64,000 nucleotides of DNA, taken from Ophiobolus disseminans. Its lineage: Eukaryota > Ascomycota > Dothideomycetes > Pleosporales > Phaeosphaeriaceae. The position numbers and the translations under genes were made by a program. Position 1 is the first letter of the stretch. Each line of letters starts with the position of its first letter. Shown here one piece after another: positions 1-10,822 of this stretch. Location: the NCBI GenBank assembly GCA_010093685.1, contig MU006245.1, positions 1 to 64,000 of the forward strand, written 5' to 3'. The notes below the pieces were generated by a model, which worked only from the letters and a program-made list of their open reading frames with translations, searched no databases and had not been told where the DNA came from.

Positions 1-935
1 CTGCTCTAGAAGAGCTCTAGAAACAAGCTACACAGGAAGACTTAGTGTATTCTACTGCACTCTAATATGTTAAAGATAGAGAGCGCCGCTTTCTAGTACA
101 CCTTAGACTTAAGGCATTAATATTAGAGTGTTATGCAGATAACAACTTAGTCCTATACTTCCGCAATAGGAAATAGGTGCCTAATTCTAAGCCTTTGCGC
201 ACTAGGCTTATCTATAAGATCTATGCATCACTAGCTACTAGACACCTAGGAAGAGAAGGAATATACAAGATACTAGCAAGAGACTACTTCTAGCCTAGCA
301 TATCTAATAACATACGTCGCTTTGTCCGCAACTGTTACATCTGTAGACGTATTAAGCCCTAGAGAGATAGACTGCAAGGCTTCTTGAAACCACCGCCACT
401 CTGTAAACGCATCTAGAAAGAGATCTTAATAGACTTTATTAAAGAACTGCTAGAAAGCAATAGCTGTACAACACTTCTTGTTGTTACAGATTAGTGTTAG
501 ATCGGAGGGTTAATTAGATCGTGTAAAGATAAATAATGTTAATTAGTATTAATTATAGTTAATAGTTGTGTATTCATTGTGTGTCTTGTGTGTTCTCTTA
601 AGGGGTCTCCTCTGCTTATCTTTATCTTCCTTATTCTAAGTCTGCGCTAGCAGTAATCCAGCACATGATTAGTTCTGCCGTCTCTAAGCGCCCTGCTGAA
701 AGGCTGATCACATCTAACAATTAGTTAAGCAAGGATGTTATTCTTATTCCCTTAAAAGACACTAGAGCAGAAACAGTTGCTTACAATTTCCTGTAGTATG
801 TGGTTGCCTACTACTAGCTACCTAATGCTATTGTCTCCGACCGTGGTACCTAGTTTACTAGTCATTTCTAGGCTATCCTAACTAAGATAATAAACATTAC
901 ACGCCGCTTATCTACAGCATAGTATCTACAGAGAA
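1..935 (+). mobile_element. RIP-decayed Ty3/gypsy retrotransposon fragment (integrase region)
   Basis: One reading frame can be followed through many in-frame TAG codons. It shows the end of the RNase H/linker region, the integrase zinc-binding segment with a HxxxxH...CYIC arrangement (about 250-350), the start of the integrase core ending in LLVVTD (about 470-490), and then, after an interruption, the rest of the core with SDRGTQFTSHF (about 835-870). Most stops sit where the family has Trp (TGG to TAG), as RIP on the opposite strand would produce. The core is interrupted by a 225-bp solo LTR (495-719). The left part of the element lies outside the window and the right part is cut by the repeat block at about 935. 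It is not coding. Confidence 0.8.
495..719. repeat. Solo LTR with 5-bp target duplication, nested in the gypsy integrase
   Basis: The segment begins TGTTAGAT and ends ATCTAACA, so it has perfect 8-bp terminal inverted ends with the canonical TG...CA. It is flanked on both sides by ATTAG (490-494 and 720-724), a 5-bp target-site duplication. Removing the segment and one ATTAG rejoins the integrase frame (LLVVTD to LSKDVILIPL). The length of 225 bp fits a small LTR. The internal region of the element is absent, so this is a solo LTR left by recombination. Confidence 0.82.
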
Positions 936-938
936 CAA

Positions 939-1217
939 CACAATACAACACATTATTATCAATTTATCTTATCTATTATTAGGTTCTAATACCTTATTAA
1001 ATCTGACAGGCCGGCACAAGCGCCTTGGCACACTAGTACTAGATCTAACACTCGGTTAAACTCCGCACTTGACCAGGGAACACACAAGACAACACGACCA
1101 TCATCAATTCATCTTATCTATTATCAGGTTCTAATACCTCATCAAATCTGACACGAGTGCAGAGTTTAACCTAGTGTTAGGTCTAGTACTAGTGTGCCCA
1201 GGCGCTTGTGCCAGCCC
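939..1217. repeat. Compound direct/inverted repeat block
   Basis: A segment of about 70 bp (939-1008) recurs as a diverged direct copy at 1083-1153. Between and after these lie imperfect inverted copies of a segment of about 62 bp (1009-1070 and 1154-1217), both containing CACACTAGTACTAG or its complement. The order is A-B-A'-B(inverted). Where A and A' differ, A carries mostly T or A where A' has C or G, consistent with stronger RIP of A. The inner B-A'-B' unit looks like a small non-autonomous element with long terminal inverted repeats, or LTR remains; I cannot assign a family. Confidence 0.6.
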
Positions 1218-1239
1218 CTCCTGTTTCGTTCTTTGTCGG

Positions 1240-1780
1240 TAGCCTTACAGCACCCCTAATATCTAACAGCTGCTAACGCGCAATTTCGAGCTTTGTGGGC
1301 GGAGTATAACACGGCTCCGCGGCAAGCGAGGCGCCCACAAACAACTAGTGATATAGACGATGCGATTAACCTGCTCACTACTCTAGGCGACGATAACGAC
1401 AACCTAGATAAGTATAAGAGGTGGCACTAGAGCGAGCCTCGCGCTGTAAAGGGATTAGACGCCGCAAATAACCCTATCAAATACTAGGTAGGCCTGCGCA
1501 ATAGCTACCCCAACCTCAGCAAGCTTGCCCTTAACGTCCTCTCTATTCCAGCCTCAAGCTGTGAGTGCGAGCGCCTGTTCAGCGAGCTTGGCGACATGCT
1601 AGAGCCTTGTCGCCAAGGTCTCAGCCCTGAGCTCCTAGCTGGTATACAGTGTACGCGGTGTTGGATGAAGGCTGGCTTTGGAGACGGAGACAGCGATGGC
1701 GAGGCTGAAGCAGCTATGACTGAAGCTCAATTAGAGCGCGCGTACAACCTTAGCATGTGGGCAGGCCACTGTAAGTAGAG
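1240..1780 (+). mobile_element. hAT-superfamily transposase C-terminal relic
   Basis: In frame with the open stretch 1596-1778, the translation across TAG codons reads as the hAT C-terminal dimerisation region: a NSYPNLSKLALNVLSIPASS-type segment, then the hallmark CECERLFSELGDML, then a segment with RAYNLSMW at the end. At least two TAG codons replace expected Trp. The N-terminal RNase H-like part is missing, probably lost to the adjacent repeat block. The base composition is richer in G+C than the gypsy relic, so it is either younger or less RIP-affected. It is a pseudogene fragment. Confidence 0.72.
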
Positions 1781-1924
1781 CGCTGCAAGAAACCTCACTT
1801 TTGCTAGGCTTGAGCTATATGACAATCAATCTTCAGTTCAATCTGCCTATCCGCCACTTAATAGGTCTACAATCCAAGCCTACAACTCCAAAACCAGGCT
1901 GCAATCCAATCTTTTGCTTACAGA

Positions 1925-3161
1925 TTGATTGGCTTGGTTTTTAGCAAGTATGCGCTTGATGCTAAGGAGTCGCTATCGCTTAAGCTGCCCTGTATAGGCT
2001 GGCTATTGACTTTCTTGAGTATCACCTCTAGCTAGAGAGGTGAGAGGCTAGTTGCCTCAAAGGCCTTGAGTATAGTCTCCTCCTTGAACAAAGCCTCCTA
2101 GGCAGCCATAAGCATAGGATAGAAGTCTCTCTTGCTCACTGAAGTGAGCCCTTGGCACCTCTCCATGAAGGCTGCTACCTGGCCTGAGTAGGCAGAGGAG
2201 AGAGGCTTAAACATAACAACGTCAAGCGGCTGGAGCGTGTAGGTTGAGTGAGGAGGATAGATTGCGAGGACTATCCTATTCCTATCGCAGTACTTCATGA
2301 AATCCATTGTAAGGTAAGATCCATGGCTATTAAGGATAAGTAGTCGATAGCTCTGCCTAGCCTTTGGCTTTATAGAGCGATCAAACACTTGTTTAAGCTA
2401 GGCTAGGCCTATCTCATTGTTCGTCCAGCCTGAGGGTGAGGAGGCAAAGCGACCTTAATGATCTTCAGGATCAAAGGCCTGCAGCCACGAGTCCTAGAGC
2501 GAGCCTAAGTCTGACTGATATATAAGGCTTAGCTTAAGGCAAGATCCATCAGCGCATATACAGGCCAGCAGCGTTATCTACTCTCGATTGCCATCCTGGA
2601 TGTGAGCCTTGATCTTCCCCTCCTCGTATAGCCTCCTGCTGAATACCCGCTTTGAGCAAGTGAGTACTCCTAGCATAAAGCCCTTCTTATCTATATTGTA
2701 CATATTGCAAGGCTCTATATTGTACTAGCTGAGCTTACTGCGTAGGAGCTTAAAGTAGAGGCTGTATTTTGACTAAGAGTCAGCCTAGTGGCGTGAACGA
2801 TAATACTAGTTGCCTAGCGTAAGATAAGATCAACCTAGTGTTGCTTAATATATTGATCAACCCAGTGTATGCCCAGCTCCTTTCTAGCTATCTCTAAGGC
2901 AAAGCGTTGTATCATAGGCTGTGTAGGAGGTAGGCCTTGCCTTGTAAGGCGCTGAATATAGTGTAGGACCTCCAGCTCTTGCTAGGGGTGGAGATTTTGA
3001 TATTCTGCTGCACTAGCTGTTCGCAAGGTAGTTTGGCCACGGTGCCTTTAGCTAATTGTAGGGCAATTAACTCTATACTGTTGTGCAATTTTTGTATAGC
3101 AGATCTCTTCTCCTAGCTCTAGCGCTTTAATAGCTGCAAGCGCAGCCTCAATTGAGCTCAT
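1925..3161 (-). mobile_element. pogo/Fot1-like (Tc1/mariner) transposase relic
   Basis: On the minus strand an ATG at 3161 opens a psq-type helix-turn-helix (MSSIEAALAAIKALELGE, then KIAQQYRVNCPTIS). The frame continues, across TAG codons, through the second CENP-B-like DNA-binding domain (LTRQGLPPTQPMIQRFA, about 2880-2930) and the DDE domain (open stretch 2098-2388 with YPPHSTYTLQPLDVVMFKPL). The length fits a pogo-type transposase with its C-terminus near 1925. The second catalytic block reads LILNSHGSYLT, with Asn where this family has Asp. Numerous stops and the lost acid make it inactive. A 19-bp repeat containing TGCATTGACCC occurs twice just upstream (about 3220-3255). Confidence 0.78.
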
Positions 3162-3535
3162 GTTGATGGAGTTATTGCGTGTTGAAGTACTGGGTTTTTG
3201 GTGTTGTTGCAGGGTGAGCGTGCATTGACCCATTGCGTGCATTGACCCGTCATGCATGGTAGGAGGGCCACGGTGGCGAAGATGATGCCTGCAACAATTA
3301 CGCTCAAGAAACTACGCGACAGCAGGAGCACGAAACACTAGATGTAGACAAAAGCAACGCGAGAAGGAGGCAGAAGCAGTCAAAGGTGTTGCGCCATTAT
3401 TTCAAGGTTGCGATAAGGAAGGAAGGTAAGCATCGATAGTTAATTACGTCTAGGCAGTCGCCATGACAATTATCCGAAACCCGTCTTACACCTCGAATAC
3501 AGCTGCATCAGACTCTATACCCTAGTATCGTAACT

Positions 3536-5282
3536 CTACTCTAGCGTCCACGCCTCTGCCTTTGCCCCAAAGTAGTAGTCCGCCTTGGCATCTGGCTCGC
3601 ACAACGTCTCCTTCTCTGGGACCGTTCCATCCTTCATGTACTTCGAGATGATTGCGTTCGAGCAACGCGACGGCGAGGTCGTGTATCCATGGCCTGGTCC
3701 GTTCACGATGACCACGCCAGATCCAGCAAACAATTTCGACATCTGGCGCGCAGAGGCGGTTGGTGTGACGTGATCGGCGACTGTGTTGACAAAGAGAACA
3801 GATGCGCGTGGGCGGATGGCTTTGAAACCGGGGAAAAGCTGCGATGGGGGAGGAATGATGGACATGCCGGCTCCGATGGAACTGAATTTGAGTATTAGCT
3901 TTAGTTGCACATTCCAATGTTATTCATGCGCGTTGCCTGCTTTGTGTGGCGGTATGTGATACGGAAAAGGGCAGCGAATACATCCAGGATGCACCAACGG
4001 GAAGAATGTAGAGAGGTGTAGCTAGGAGGACAAGTACTTACCCAAGACCAGTAGCATATCCATAAGCACCGTATGGTAGAGTAGACGCGAGTTTATCCGC
4101 GGCTTCCTTCCATTGGGCGTATGTCTTCCAAGGATAGCGACCCGCAATGTCTACTGACGTGATGATGTCAAGCGCGGTGTCGCTTGTCTTCGGCTCGACG
4201 ATGTCGCGCCTCGAAACCTTTGCTCCTGATGCATTGCGGATCAGTACCGACGCCGTCAAATTTGCAATCGTGCGGAAGCCTCTTCGTGGGTTGTACATGG
4301 ACCCTGAGAGCTCTTGCAAGAAGGCGTTATCGTCGAACGGCTTGCCGTCAAGTTTCAGGGGAGTCAGGCGAAGGATCTCGAGCGCCCGGTCGAAACGCGC
4401 ATGCACCTCTTCAGTGGAGTTCGCGCCTGCGGCAAGAACACACCAGTCGTCACCTGCTTCGAAGCAAAGCTTGGAAAATAGGAAGATAAAGTGCGCGATG
4501 TCGTCGTTTCCTGATGGTTCCCAGCCTTGGTAGTGCGCAACGCCATAGACGTTGGCGTCAAGTAGGACGCGCTTGATGCGGTCTGGATACGCAGCAACCA
4601 GTGTTTGCCCCACAAGTGTACCATATGAGACACCATAGTAGTTGATGAGTGCTGTCTTTGGATCTTTGCCCCTTGCCGCGGCCTGTAGCTCCGTGAAGTG
4701 CATCATATCCTGCACGATAGCGTAGGTGCCGACGTATTTGGCGTTGGTGTTTTTGTTTTCGAGCGAGCATGCGTGATTCTTCTCCAGAATTTCATTCCAG
4801 TCTTTCTTCAAATCTCCAAGCGGATGTATCTGTCTCTTTTCAAGCGTTGAGCTTTTGTTATATGAACAGGCGACATTGGGCGCAGTCCATTTGACACCAC
4901 GAGGGTCGAAGCTCACGGGATTGTATCCCCACCGTTTGGCAAATTGCTCACCGCTATCGACAAGGTGCTCGATTCCAGACTCGCCAGGTCCGCCAGGGTT
5001 GAACAGGAGATCTTCAATATCCTCACTGATGAGATACCGGATGAAGGCGACGTCCGTGGTTCCAGCACTGGTGTTCTTGTAGTCGAGTGGTACCGTCAGG
5101 TACGTACATTGGAGCTTTGGTCCATAACAAGGCACCCAGTTGATCTTCGAAGATGGGACAACGCTGGCAAAGGTTACGGCCGTCAAGTTGACCTCGCGCG
5201 CCCGTAGGACGTCAGGGGTAGGAACGGCTGCCACCAACGTGGAGAGCAGACTAGTAAACAGGATTGAATTCGCTAGAGCCAT
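3536..5282 (-). CDS. Secreted alpha/beta-hydrolase, TAP-like peptidase family
   Basis: Predicted secreted serine hydrolase of the tripeptidyl-aminopeptidase-like family, which releases residues from peptide N-termini. Two exons: 5282-4042 and 3881-3536, with a 160-bp GTAAGT...CAG intron and phase preserved, giving 528 residues. Residues 1-20 form a signal peptide (hydrophobic, ending VAAVP). The oxyanion-hole motif GGPGESG is at about 97-103, and the nucleophile elbow GVSYGT has Ser219. The second exon supplies the TAP-like C-terminal domain with the likely catalytic Asp in NTVADHVTP and His in GPGHGY. Without exon 2 the protein would lose two of its three catalytic residues. Substrate class is from family knowledge. 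It stands alone beside the transposon block. Confidence 0.85.
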
Positions 5283-6398
5283 GATATAATGTATGCGCGT
5301 GGCTTCAGTAAGATGGAGAGAATCGATATGGTAAAGCTAAGCGAAGGGAGACAGGAGCTGGTGAAGATACAATCCTACTGCAGCGACTCCCTGGGTACAT
5401 ATATCTGCCTTGAGATGCGAGCTGAAATCAAGGAGGCAAGACAGATCTAAGCTACCTGCTCCTAAGTGGGGGCATTTTCCATATTGGATGAACGGGCACT
5501 CGACAATGCGCGAACATCAGCCTCCATCGTGGCATTGCTGTATATTCATGCCTAGGTACAGGGGCCAGTACGGCTATCATCACGGAGATTAACGGACGAA
5601 TACAATGATCGCTCATCGGTTGTTACCGCTGGCGTGCACAGCATATCGGTGTGCTGTGATGTTGGCAAGAGAAATGCGGAGGAAGGAGGTTCAGTGGCGC
5701 GCACGTTCAGCACAGCCCCTGCTGACATTGTTTGGCGTCTTTCCCCTTTAAGCGAATGGGTTCTGACGTTTGCGCGCTTGCACTACAGTGCGAGCGCATA
5801 ATGTCGAACATGATTCCAAGTTGATTCTAAATGTAGGTGTGCGGCTGAACCACCTAGGCAGGCATGCAATGTGGTAAGTGGAGGCAAGTATTGTGGTCTC
5901 CACAGTTAGCACCCCGGCGCACTCAAGTGGGAATGTGCGATGCAGTTGTGCGGGCAACGACGAGGCAATGGGCGAGACGGAACATTCTGGGGATCGGTCT
6001 CAATCGTTTGCTTGACAAAGCTCGAAGCCAAGTGGGTGTCATACCACAATATCCACACCCACATCGTCAGATCAGAGCAGGCTAGAATAGCCCAGCAATA
6101 GCAGCATATCGCAGTGTACAAGTAACGCTTCTCCTCCAAGGCACTGAATGTCACACCGCGATACAGAAGCAACGCTTGTTCTCTCTGTCGGTAATGTATG
6201 CTTATCCTCCTCCTTTGTCCTACGGCAATTAGCGGAGACATACATGAACAAGGCGACATTTCAAGGGTCATCATTCTCAGCATTATGGTCAAAGCCATAA
6301 TACCGCCATCGACTGAACAGAACCCTTAAAGACCTTCCAGAAGACCAAGATATGCCTGTACGCTCACATTGTCAGGTCAAATCATGGTGGAGTAGACC

Positions 6399-6434
<36 letters not shown>

Positions 6435-6517
6435 CGCTGTACTTAATTGTTCATCGCATAGAACCCATAGACCTAACAGTCCTCCTGTACATCCCACCCC
6501 AAAGTCTTCAGGAGAAC
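5283..6517. other. Intergenic region, no gene seen
   Basis: No open frame here has family features or plausible splice structure. It contains the upstream region of the TAP-like peptidase gene and the 3' flank of the GH2 gene, including a CAG-type triplet tract. Confidence 0.6.
6401..6431. repeat. (GCA)n trinucleotide tract
   Basis: About ten perfect GCA units followed by GTAGCG. It lies 86 bp beyond the GH2 stop codon, probably in its 3' untranslated region. Confidence 0.9.
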
Positions 6518-9142
6518 TCAAGCAGCCGTCAAAACGACCCTCCCACCAGCCAACCCACTCGCCTTTGCCTCAACCACAATCTCTCCCTTCTTCCCCGGTT
6601 CACTCCTTACGATCGCAAGCGCAAGTCCACTAAAAGCTTTACGGGTCGCTGAGGGAAACGGCGTCGTGTCCGTCGGATTTCCATTGTCCGTACTGACGAT
6701 CTTGCCCGGCCCAGATGCGATCGAGAAAGTGATGCTGTTACTTGCTTGCGGCACAGTGATACCAGCTTCGTCAACGACCGCCACCGTAATGAATGACAAG
6801 TCGTAACCGTCACCTGTAATGGTGGTACGATCGGCCGTGAGGTTCAATGTAGCCGCCGCGCCTGCTGTCTTCTGAGATCCTGTTGCCCATTGCGCGCCTT
6901 TCTTGTATGCGACGACGCGAAGAGAACCAGGAGCGTACTTCACATCATCCCATCGGAGTCGGTAATCGTACTGTCCCTTTTTCTTTCGGCCGGCAGATAC
7001 ATCGTTGATGAATAGCTCGGCTTCGTCGCCGGAGGTGAAGACGTGTACTGGCGTCACTTGCCCGACGCGGTCCTTGGGCCAAGTCCAATGTGGGAGAACG
7101 TGTGCCATGGGAAAATCCGGGCGCCAGCGGGACTGGTACAGGTAGAAGCGGTCCTTCTTGAAGCCGGCGAGATCGATGATGCCGAAGTATGAGCTGCGAC
7201 TTGAATTATCGTATGGTGTCGGCTCGCCAATGTAGTCCCAGCCCGTCCACACGAACTCGCCAGCAACGTATGGATGCTTGTCTTGCGCCTCGAACACCTT
7301 ATCCGGCGATGCAGCCCAGCTGGGCGCGTAAAGATCGTATGCGCTAACATATTTCGTGGCCGGATCAGCGCCGACTCCAGCGCCAACAACGGCACTCTTT
7401 TTGCTTGTCACGGGGAAGAGATAAGTTCCGCGCGAACTCACTGTCGATGCAGACTCGGTGCTCCAGATCATCTTCTTGGGGAATGCGGACTTGAAGTTGG
7501 GGAATGTACTCGTGTCTGAGTTACCTCTACCTTCGCCCTGGTAATTGAGTCCAATGATGTCTATGGTACTGGCCAGCCCAGTGGTCGGACCGGCGTTGTT
7601 CATGCCTATAGTCACTAGGCGGGTTGGATCCTCCTCATGCGCAATATCCTGCAACAGCTTTGTTGTCGCAGCGCCATTCGCATTGGACTGTTCAGGGATC
7701 TCGTTTCCGATACTCCACGAGATGATTGACGGATGGTTGCGATCGCGGCGAACAAAGGCTCGGAGATCTGGCTCATGCCAGTCCGGAAAGATAAGGGAGA
7801 AGTCGTTCTTCACCTTCGCATTGTTCCATGTGTCGAAGATCTCATCCATCACCAGGAGTCCCAATCGATCAGCAAGATCGAGATACTCCGGCGCCGGCGG
7901 GTTATGCGATGTTCTAAGTGCGTTGTTTCCCATTTCTTGCAGCATCGAAATCTGGCGCTCAGCAGCTCTAGTGTTGAAGGCGGCGCCCAAGGATCCAAGA
8001 TCGTGATGGTTACATGAGCCCTGCACGCGGACGGCTTCTCCATTGACGTGAATGCCCGTATCGGGATCGTAAGTTACAGATCGAACACCAAATGGCGTTT
8101 CGTATGTGTCTACTGCTGTGCCGTTGATCGAGAGAGTAGTAACTGCGACGTACTCGTTGGGTTTCTGAGTGGGTGGAGGTCCCCAGAGCTGCGGGTTCGT
8201 GATTGTGACGGAGCCATTGACCTTTTGTTTGGTCTTACCAACTAAATTTACAGTCGTTGAAGGAAACTTGGCGACTGCATTTCCTGACGCTTTCCGACTT
8301 GCAGCATCGAGTTGGAAGACTTCGGTCGCCACCTCAACGGCTCCACTCCTGTTACCCTTGTTCTCGAGTTCGACTACCAGGCGGACTGTTGCCATTTGCG
8401 CCGAAACAGACGGGGTGGTGACGTAGGTGCCGAAATGGCTTACGTGCACAGGGTCGACAGTAACAAGCCAGACATTTCGATAGATGCCAGCACCAGGATA
8501 CCAGCGCGACGAATCCAATGCATTGTCGAGGCGGATAGCAAGCGTATTGTCTCCCGCTTTAGCATATGGAGTCAAATCGAGTCGAAACGAGTTGTAGCCA
8601 AAGGGCCATCCACCAACGAGTTGGCCGTTCAGCCAAACCGCAGCATACGCCATGGCACCGTCAACATCGAGAAAGATTGACTTTCCTGACTTGATGAGCG
8701 CTGGATCAAGCGAAAGCGACTTTCGATACCATCCGACTCCGTTGATGGGAAGGCGACCGAGACCGCCATCGACACCTGGTGCATTGAAGGTTCCTGTGAT
8801 GGCCCAATCATGCGGCAGGTTCACTTGTTCCCAAGCTTTGTCGTCAAAGCTAGACTGAACGTATTGAACGTTCGCACCTGGCGCGGCTCCAGAAGGTCGA
8901 TCATACTTCGATTTCGGGAGAAAGTCGTTCGCTGCAGGTAGGATCCATGGCTTCAAAGTATTGTAGCTCAACGAGTCGGGATTTGAAGTGAAGCGTGCGA
9001 ACCTCCAGCCTGCGTTCAATGAAGTGCGTTCACGCACAGTGGCTGCGCTCCTCAGTATCCTGGTGGTGCGCGCCGTTGATGAACCAAAACAGAGTGATAT
9101 CAAGAACCCGAGTAGTACGAAGTAGGAAGGCTTGTGCGCCAT
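6518..9142 (-). CDS. Secreted glycoside hydrolase family 2 (beta-galactosidase-like)
   Basis: Single-exon gene of 874 residues. The ATG at 9142 is chosen because MAHKPSYFVLLGFLISLCFG forms a clean signal peptide; a longer in-frame ATG at 9160 is possible. Order of domains: jelly-roll sugar-binding domain (about 40-220, with LPHDWAI), immunoglobulin-like domain, TIM barrel (about 320-690), then C-terminal beta domains resembling DUF4982 and the GH2 C-terminal module. The acid/base is Glu481 in SWSIGNE and the nucleophile Glu629 in VAGEFVWTGWDYIGEPTPY. The length fits the secreted GH2 group with C-terminal extensions. It probably acts on beta-linked galactosides of plant polymers, though substrate cannot be fixed from sequence (beta-galactosidase versus beta-glucuronidase-like). 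Confidence 0.88.
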   Translation of the reverse strand: MAHKPSYFVLLGFLISLCFGSSTARTTRILRSAATVRERTSLNAGWRFARFTSNPDSLSYNTLKPWILPAANDFLPKSKYDRPSGAAPGANVQYVQSSFDDKAWEQVNLPHDWAITGTFNAPGVDGGLGRLPINGVGWYRKSLSLDPALIKSGKSIFLDVDGAMAYAAVWLNGQLVGGWPFGYNSFRLDLTPYAKAGDNTLAIRLDNALDSSRWYPGAGIYRNVWLVTVDPVHVSHFGTYVTTPSVSAQMATVRLVVELENKGNRSGAVEVATEVFQLDAASRKASGNAVAKFPSTTVNLVGKTKQKVNGSVTITNPQLWGPPPTQKPNEYVAVTTLSINGTAVDTYETPFGVRSVTYDPDTGIHVNGEAVRVQGSCNHHDLGSLGAAFNTRAAERQISMLQEMGNNALRTSHNPPAPEYLDLADRLGLLVMDEIFDTWNNAKVKNDFSLIFPDWHEPDLRAFVRRDRNHPSIISWSIGNEIPEQSNANGAATTKLLQDIAHEEDPTRLVTIGMNNAGPTTGLASTIDIIGLNYQGEGRGNSDTSTFPNFKSAFPKKMIWSTESASTVSSRGTYLFPVTSKKSAVVGAGVGADPATKYVSAYDLYAPSWAASPDKVFEAQDKHPYVAGEFVWTGWDYIGEPTPYDNSSRSSYFGIIDLAGFKKDRFYLYQSRWRPDFPMAHVLPHWTWPKDRVGQVTPVHVFTSGDEAELFINDVSAGRKKKGQYDYRLRWDDVKYAPGSLRVVAYKKGAQWATGSQKTAGAAATLNLTADRTTITGDGYDLSFITVAVVDEAGITVPQASNSITFSIASGPGKIVSTDNGNPTDTTPFPSATRKAFSGLALAIVRSEPGKKGEIVVEAKASGLAGGRVVLTAA

Positions 9143-10822
9143 CCAAACGGAGGATATCATCGTGTGCGGATGAGCCAGGTAAGGCAAGGTCCTCGACTAG
9201 AAACGGTTGCTTCTAAAAGGTCAAGGAAGCAGCGAACTCCGTGGAACTTAATCCTTTCTACATTGTATAACCACGCGGTTATGAAGCGTATTGCACACGA
9301 AGCTCTTTCCCGGCTATACGGCCATCCTCGCTGCGAACCGGAGAAATTGTATAGCATGACCAGCCCGCGAGGTAATTGTGCCGCTGCCCATTGTTGCACT
9401 TCTGCAAGATTCTAGCCGTCCTGGGTTGAAAGTGGATGCGACAAGCATTTCCCCACCATGCAAAGTGCGGGGTGGCTTTCTTGGTTCCGCTTGGATGAAG
9501 TGATGCATGCCGATCTTCACTTGAAGTGGGCGGTAGGTGCGCCTCATCTGGAAGCAGATCCGATATAGCATATATGTCGATATTGTGGTGCTGAAGTTAG
9601 ACGCGACAAGGTTGGCGGATCCGAGGTACCTGGCATGCTCAACAGTCAACACGTCGCTACCCTGATGCCGCCCTGTCTCTTCTGCGCTTCGAGCACAGAC
9701 ACGGCCCTTCAAACTAAGGCCACAAAGCTTTCGTTGATTCTTCGGGCGACAGTTCCTCAACATCCAGATAGCTGCTGAACAACTCCTCATGCTTGCCGAT
9801 CGTCCGCTTCGCATAGGAATGTATAGTCCCGCCGCTGCCTCCTCGTCTCCACACCAGTTTTCGGTTTCCAGTTCTGGTTGAACAACGGCAAAGGTGGTAA
9901 TATTTTGTTAATCAAGCCACATCGCGGGTCTGGAGAACCAGCTTTGTTGTTCGCGCTGCATGTCTATATCTTGTGAAAAACGTTTGCGTCGAGATTGGAA
10001 TCGGCGGAAACATGGACGCCAAATTGCTGGAGAGCTCTGACGGGCGTGATAACCGATTCATGGTGAAGATTTCCGGATGCGAGCGATCTGCGAGAGGCTG
10101 AAGTCGCGCGATGAGCGGGTGATCCAGAGGGCAATCCTCTGAGCCTACTCGTACGCACATCGCCAGAGAACGCAGCATGAGTAGCAGGCGATGCGGAGAT
10201 GCGTTGTGTTCCAGCCTTTTCGACTGTGCTTCTTGCCATGTTTGAATTCCTCATTGACAAGATCAATCAGGCCATGGCTTTTGGCAAGATGCAGCCCGTG
10301 CAGTCATTAGTACCTAGGTAGTTGACGGTACCGGTTAGAACGCTACCGCTCCTCATTCGATCGTGTCGGCATCTGGCGGTCGTGACTAGGCGCTATTCGT
10401 GCGATACAAAGAAGGCCTCCAGCGGTGCGACATGATGACAGCGGTGCTCAGGAGCAAATTGTTTCGAATGTGGTGTTGCAGTCGACAACCTTGGGATGTA
10501 TGACGTATGCGGCTCCAGTGCTGGTCAACGCTTCCGCAACGCCCTGCGACACATCACACACGTCGCGCGGGACTCTCTCGGCCCGAAGAGGAAAGAGATT
10601 AGTAAGAAGCGTGCAGGTTACACAGTAGTTAGGTGTAAGAGTAAGAAGCAAGCCCGTTGCTTAACAAGCACAAATTCCGTGGTCCGAGACCCACTTTCAT
10701 CCAGTCTTACATCTGACGCGATATCACGGCTCTCCATCCTTTAACAATGTCGCAATGCCCCTCAATATGGACAACATCTTGCATTTTTCGCTCTCCAGCG
10801 ATCGCATTCTGCATAAGCCACC
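9143..10822. other. Long intergenic region, no gene seen
   Basis: About 1.7 kb between the GH2 start and the monooxygenase start. Open frames of up to 166 codons exist on both strands but have no recognisable domain or start context, and overlap each other in different frames. It presumably contains the promoters of both flanking genes. Confidence 0.6.

Noticed and set aside
9314..10266. Open frames of 88-166 codons between GH2 and the monooxygenase
   Set aside because: Overlapping frames on one strand, no domains, no signal peptides and no intron partners.
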